Below, piece by piece: positions 32,470-33,488 of a DNA stretch of 33,488 nt. The notes under the pieces were generated by a model. The model saw nothing but the letters and a program-made list of their open reading frames with translations. It was not told the DNA's origin and did not search any database. The translations under genes were made by a program, and so were the position numbers. Source of the DNA: Chitinophagaceae bacterium (GTDB lineage: Bacteria > Bacteroidota > Bacteroidia > Chitinophagales > Chitinophagaceae); assembly GCA_016786785.1 (NCBI GenBank), contig JAEUVR010000115.1, positions 1-33,488 of the forward strand. The letters are read 5' to 3'. Every line of letters starts with the position of its first letter. The first letter of the stretch is position 1.

Positions 32470-32652
32470 CAGAATCAAACAATTTAATTTCCGCAACAGC
32501 GGTAATAAAATGTTATTTTCGTATACGCTAACAAACAAGGCGTCATGGGCTTAAATCAGAGACTTCCTTACAGTTTTGCAGGAACGTGATATGAATTTTG
32601 CCTGGTAGCGCGCGTAAAATTAATCTTTCTCTCATTCATATAATCATCAGCC

Positions 32653-33488
32653 ATGAACAGAAAAGAATTTGTAAGAACAACAGGCCTTGCGGCTGCCTCC
32701 CTTGCTTTATTCCCACAAAATATTTTGCAGGCAAAAGAAGCCGCTATAGACAAAGTGAACATAGGCCTGATAGGGGTAGGCCTTCGGGGGCAGAATCACC
32801 TGGCCGAGCTGTTGCGTAGAAAAGACGTGGAAGTAACCGCTATCTGCGATATAGACAACCGTATGATAGATGCGGCAAAAGCATTGTTCGGCAAAAGCGG
32901 AAAGAAAATGCCCGAGGTCTTTACCGGCGACAAATACGCCTGGAAAAAACTGATTGCCCAGAAAGGCCTGCATGCGGCGCTTATCGCCACCCCATGGGAA
33001 TGGCATAAGGAGATGATCATCGGCTCCGTGGAGGCCGGCATCAAATATGTCGCTTCGGAAGTGATTATCGGCATTACCCTGCAGGATCACTGGGAAGTGG
33101 TTAGGGCGGCTGAAAAATATAACGCCCAGGTAATGATGCTGGAAAATGTTTGTTACCGTCGCGATGTCATGGCCGTGCTGAACATGGCGCGCCAGGGTTT
33201 ATTCGGAGAGCTGATCCACCTGCAGGGCGGTTACCAGCACGATCTCCGGGAAGTCAAATTTAACGACGGCGTGCATCCTTATGGTCATGGCGTTGAATTT
33301 GGCGAAAAAGCTTTTTCGGAAGCGCGATGGAGAACAGAGCATTCGGTATTAAGGAATGGCGATCTGTATCCTACCCATGGGGTCGGGCCGCTGGCGCATT
33401 ATATCAATATCAACCGGGGCAATCGTTTTAACAGCCTTTGCTCCTTCTCTTCAAAAGCCAGGGGATTGCATGATTATATTGTTAAAAA
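32653..33488 (+). CDS. GH109-like Gfo/Idh/MocA oxidoreductase (5' part, runs off the window)
   Basis: The first 278 residues are present, and the frame is open at the window end. The N-terminus MNRKEFVRTTGLAAASLALFP is a Bacteroidota-type export signal. An NAD-binding Rossmann loop follows (IGLIGVGLRGQNH, 37-49), with EVTAICDID. MMLENVCYRRDVMAVLN (161-177), GLFGELIHLQGGYQHDLR (182-199) and LYPTHGVGPLAHYINI (238-253) are hallmarks of glycoside hydrolase family 109. Members remove alpha-linked N-acetylgalactosamine using tightly bound NAD by an oxidation/elimination mechanism. Some relatives act on other sugars, so the substrate is not certain. The ATG at 32653 begins the signal sequence. Confidence 0.85.
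   Translation, partial: MNRKEFVRTTGLAAASLALFPQNILQAKEAAIDKVNIGLIGVGLRGQNHLAELLRRKDVEVTAICDIDNRMIDAAKALFGKSGKKMPEVFTGDKYAWKKLIAQKGLHAALIATPWEWHKEMIIGSVEAGIKYVASEVIIGITLQDHWEVVRAAEKYNAQVMMLENVCYRRDVMAVLNMARQGLFGELIHLQGGYQHDLREVKFNDGVHPYGHGVEFGEKAFSEARWRTEHSVLRNGDLYPTHGVGPLAHYININRGNRFNSLCSFSSKARGLHDYIVK

Overview
The window looks like chromosome of a member of the Bacteroidota, most likely a Chitinophagaceae-type soil or plant-associated bacterium. The signs are the gene families (YfhO-type membrane protein, CE15 glucuronoyl esterase, GH109-like oxidoreductase, PQQ lipoprotein with a heme insert), lipoproteins with short SC lipoboxes, near absence of Shine-Dalgarno sequences, and a few promoter candidates of the Bacteroidota type (TAnnTTTG -7 box). 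No rRNA, tRNA, insertion sequence, phage gene or CRISPR array was seen.

Region 1 (about 1-13400) is a surface-glycan biosynthesis locus. A plus-strand run encodes a small DUF4254-like protein, a sugar C-methyltransferase-like enzyme, an FkbM methyltransferase, a GMD-family SDR whose catalytic residues are mostly replaced, and a GT9 heptosyltransferase-like protein. Convergent to it lies a canonical GDP-mannose 4,6-dehydratase (gmd). Then come a GT2 glycosyltransferase, a DNRLRE lipoprotein with its own likely promoter, a minus-strand GT4 glycosyltransferase, and a minus-strand operon of a YfhO family membrane protein plus two SAM methyltransferases. The set suggests a GDP-linked, 6-deoxy, possibly C- and O-methylated sugar in an exported glycan.

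Region 2 (about 13500-16900) holds a small membrane protein, a large alpha-helical TPR-like protein of unknown role, an orphan promoter/hairpin/terminator unit that may be a small RNA, and an AraC regulator.

Region 3 (17207-26820) is a co-directional catabolic operon divergent from the AraC gene. It encodes a 3-hydroxybutyrate-dehydrogenase-like SDR, a 3-hydroxyacyl-CoA-dehydrogenase-family enzyme, an IlvD/Edd sugar-acid dehydratase, two further SDRs, a fumarylacetoacetate-hydrolase-family diketo-acid hydrolase, and a large FAD/Fe-S 2-hydroxyacid dehydrogenase. The best reading is non-phosphorylative oxidation of a deoxy sugar or pentose (L-fucose, L-rhamnose or L-arabinose type): sugar to aldonate, to 2-keto-3-deoxy acid, to 2,4-diketo acid, to pyruvate plus lactate or glycolate, the latter then oxidised to a keto acid. 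The lactonase and transporter are not in the window.

Region 4 (27078-33488) has more carbohydrate genes: a CE15 glucuronoyl esterase, a PQQ dehydrogenase lipoprotein with an inserted cytochrome c domain, a Gdx/SugE-type SMR exporter, an FGE-fold secreted protein, and the 5' part of a GH109-like oxidoreductase.

The least explained signal is a degenerate tandem repeat (periods about 40-62 bp) in at least four separate intergenic gaps. The copies share a loose core of the form TGCATATTGTTTAACGCC, and one set runs into the start codon of the FAD/Fe-S oxidase.
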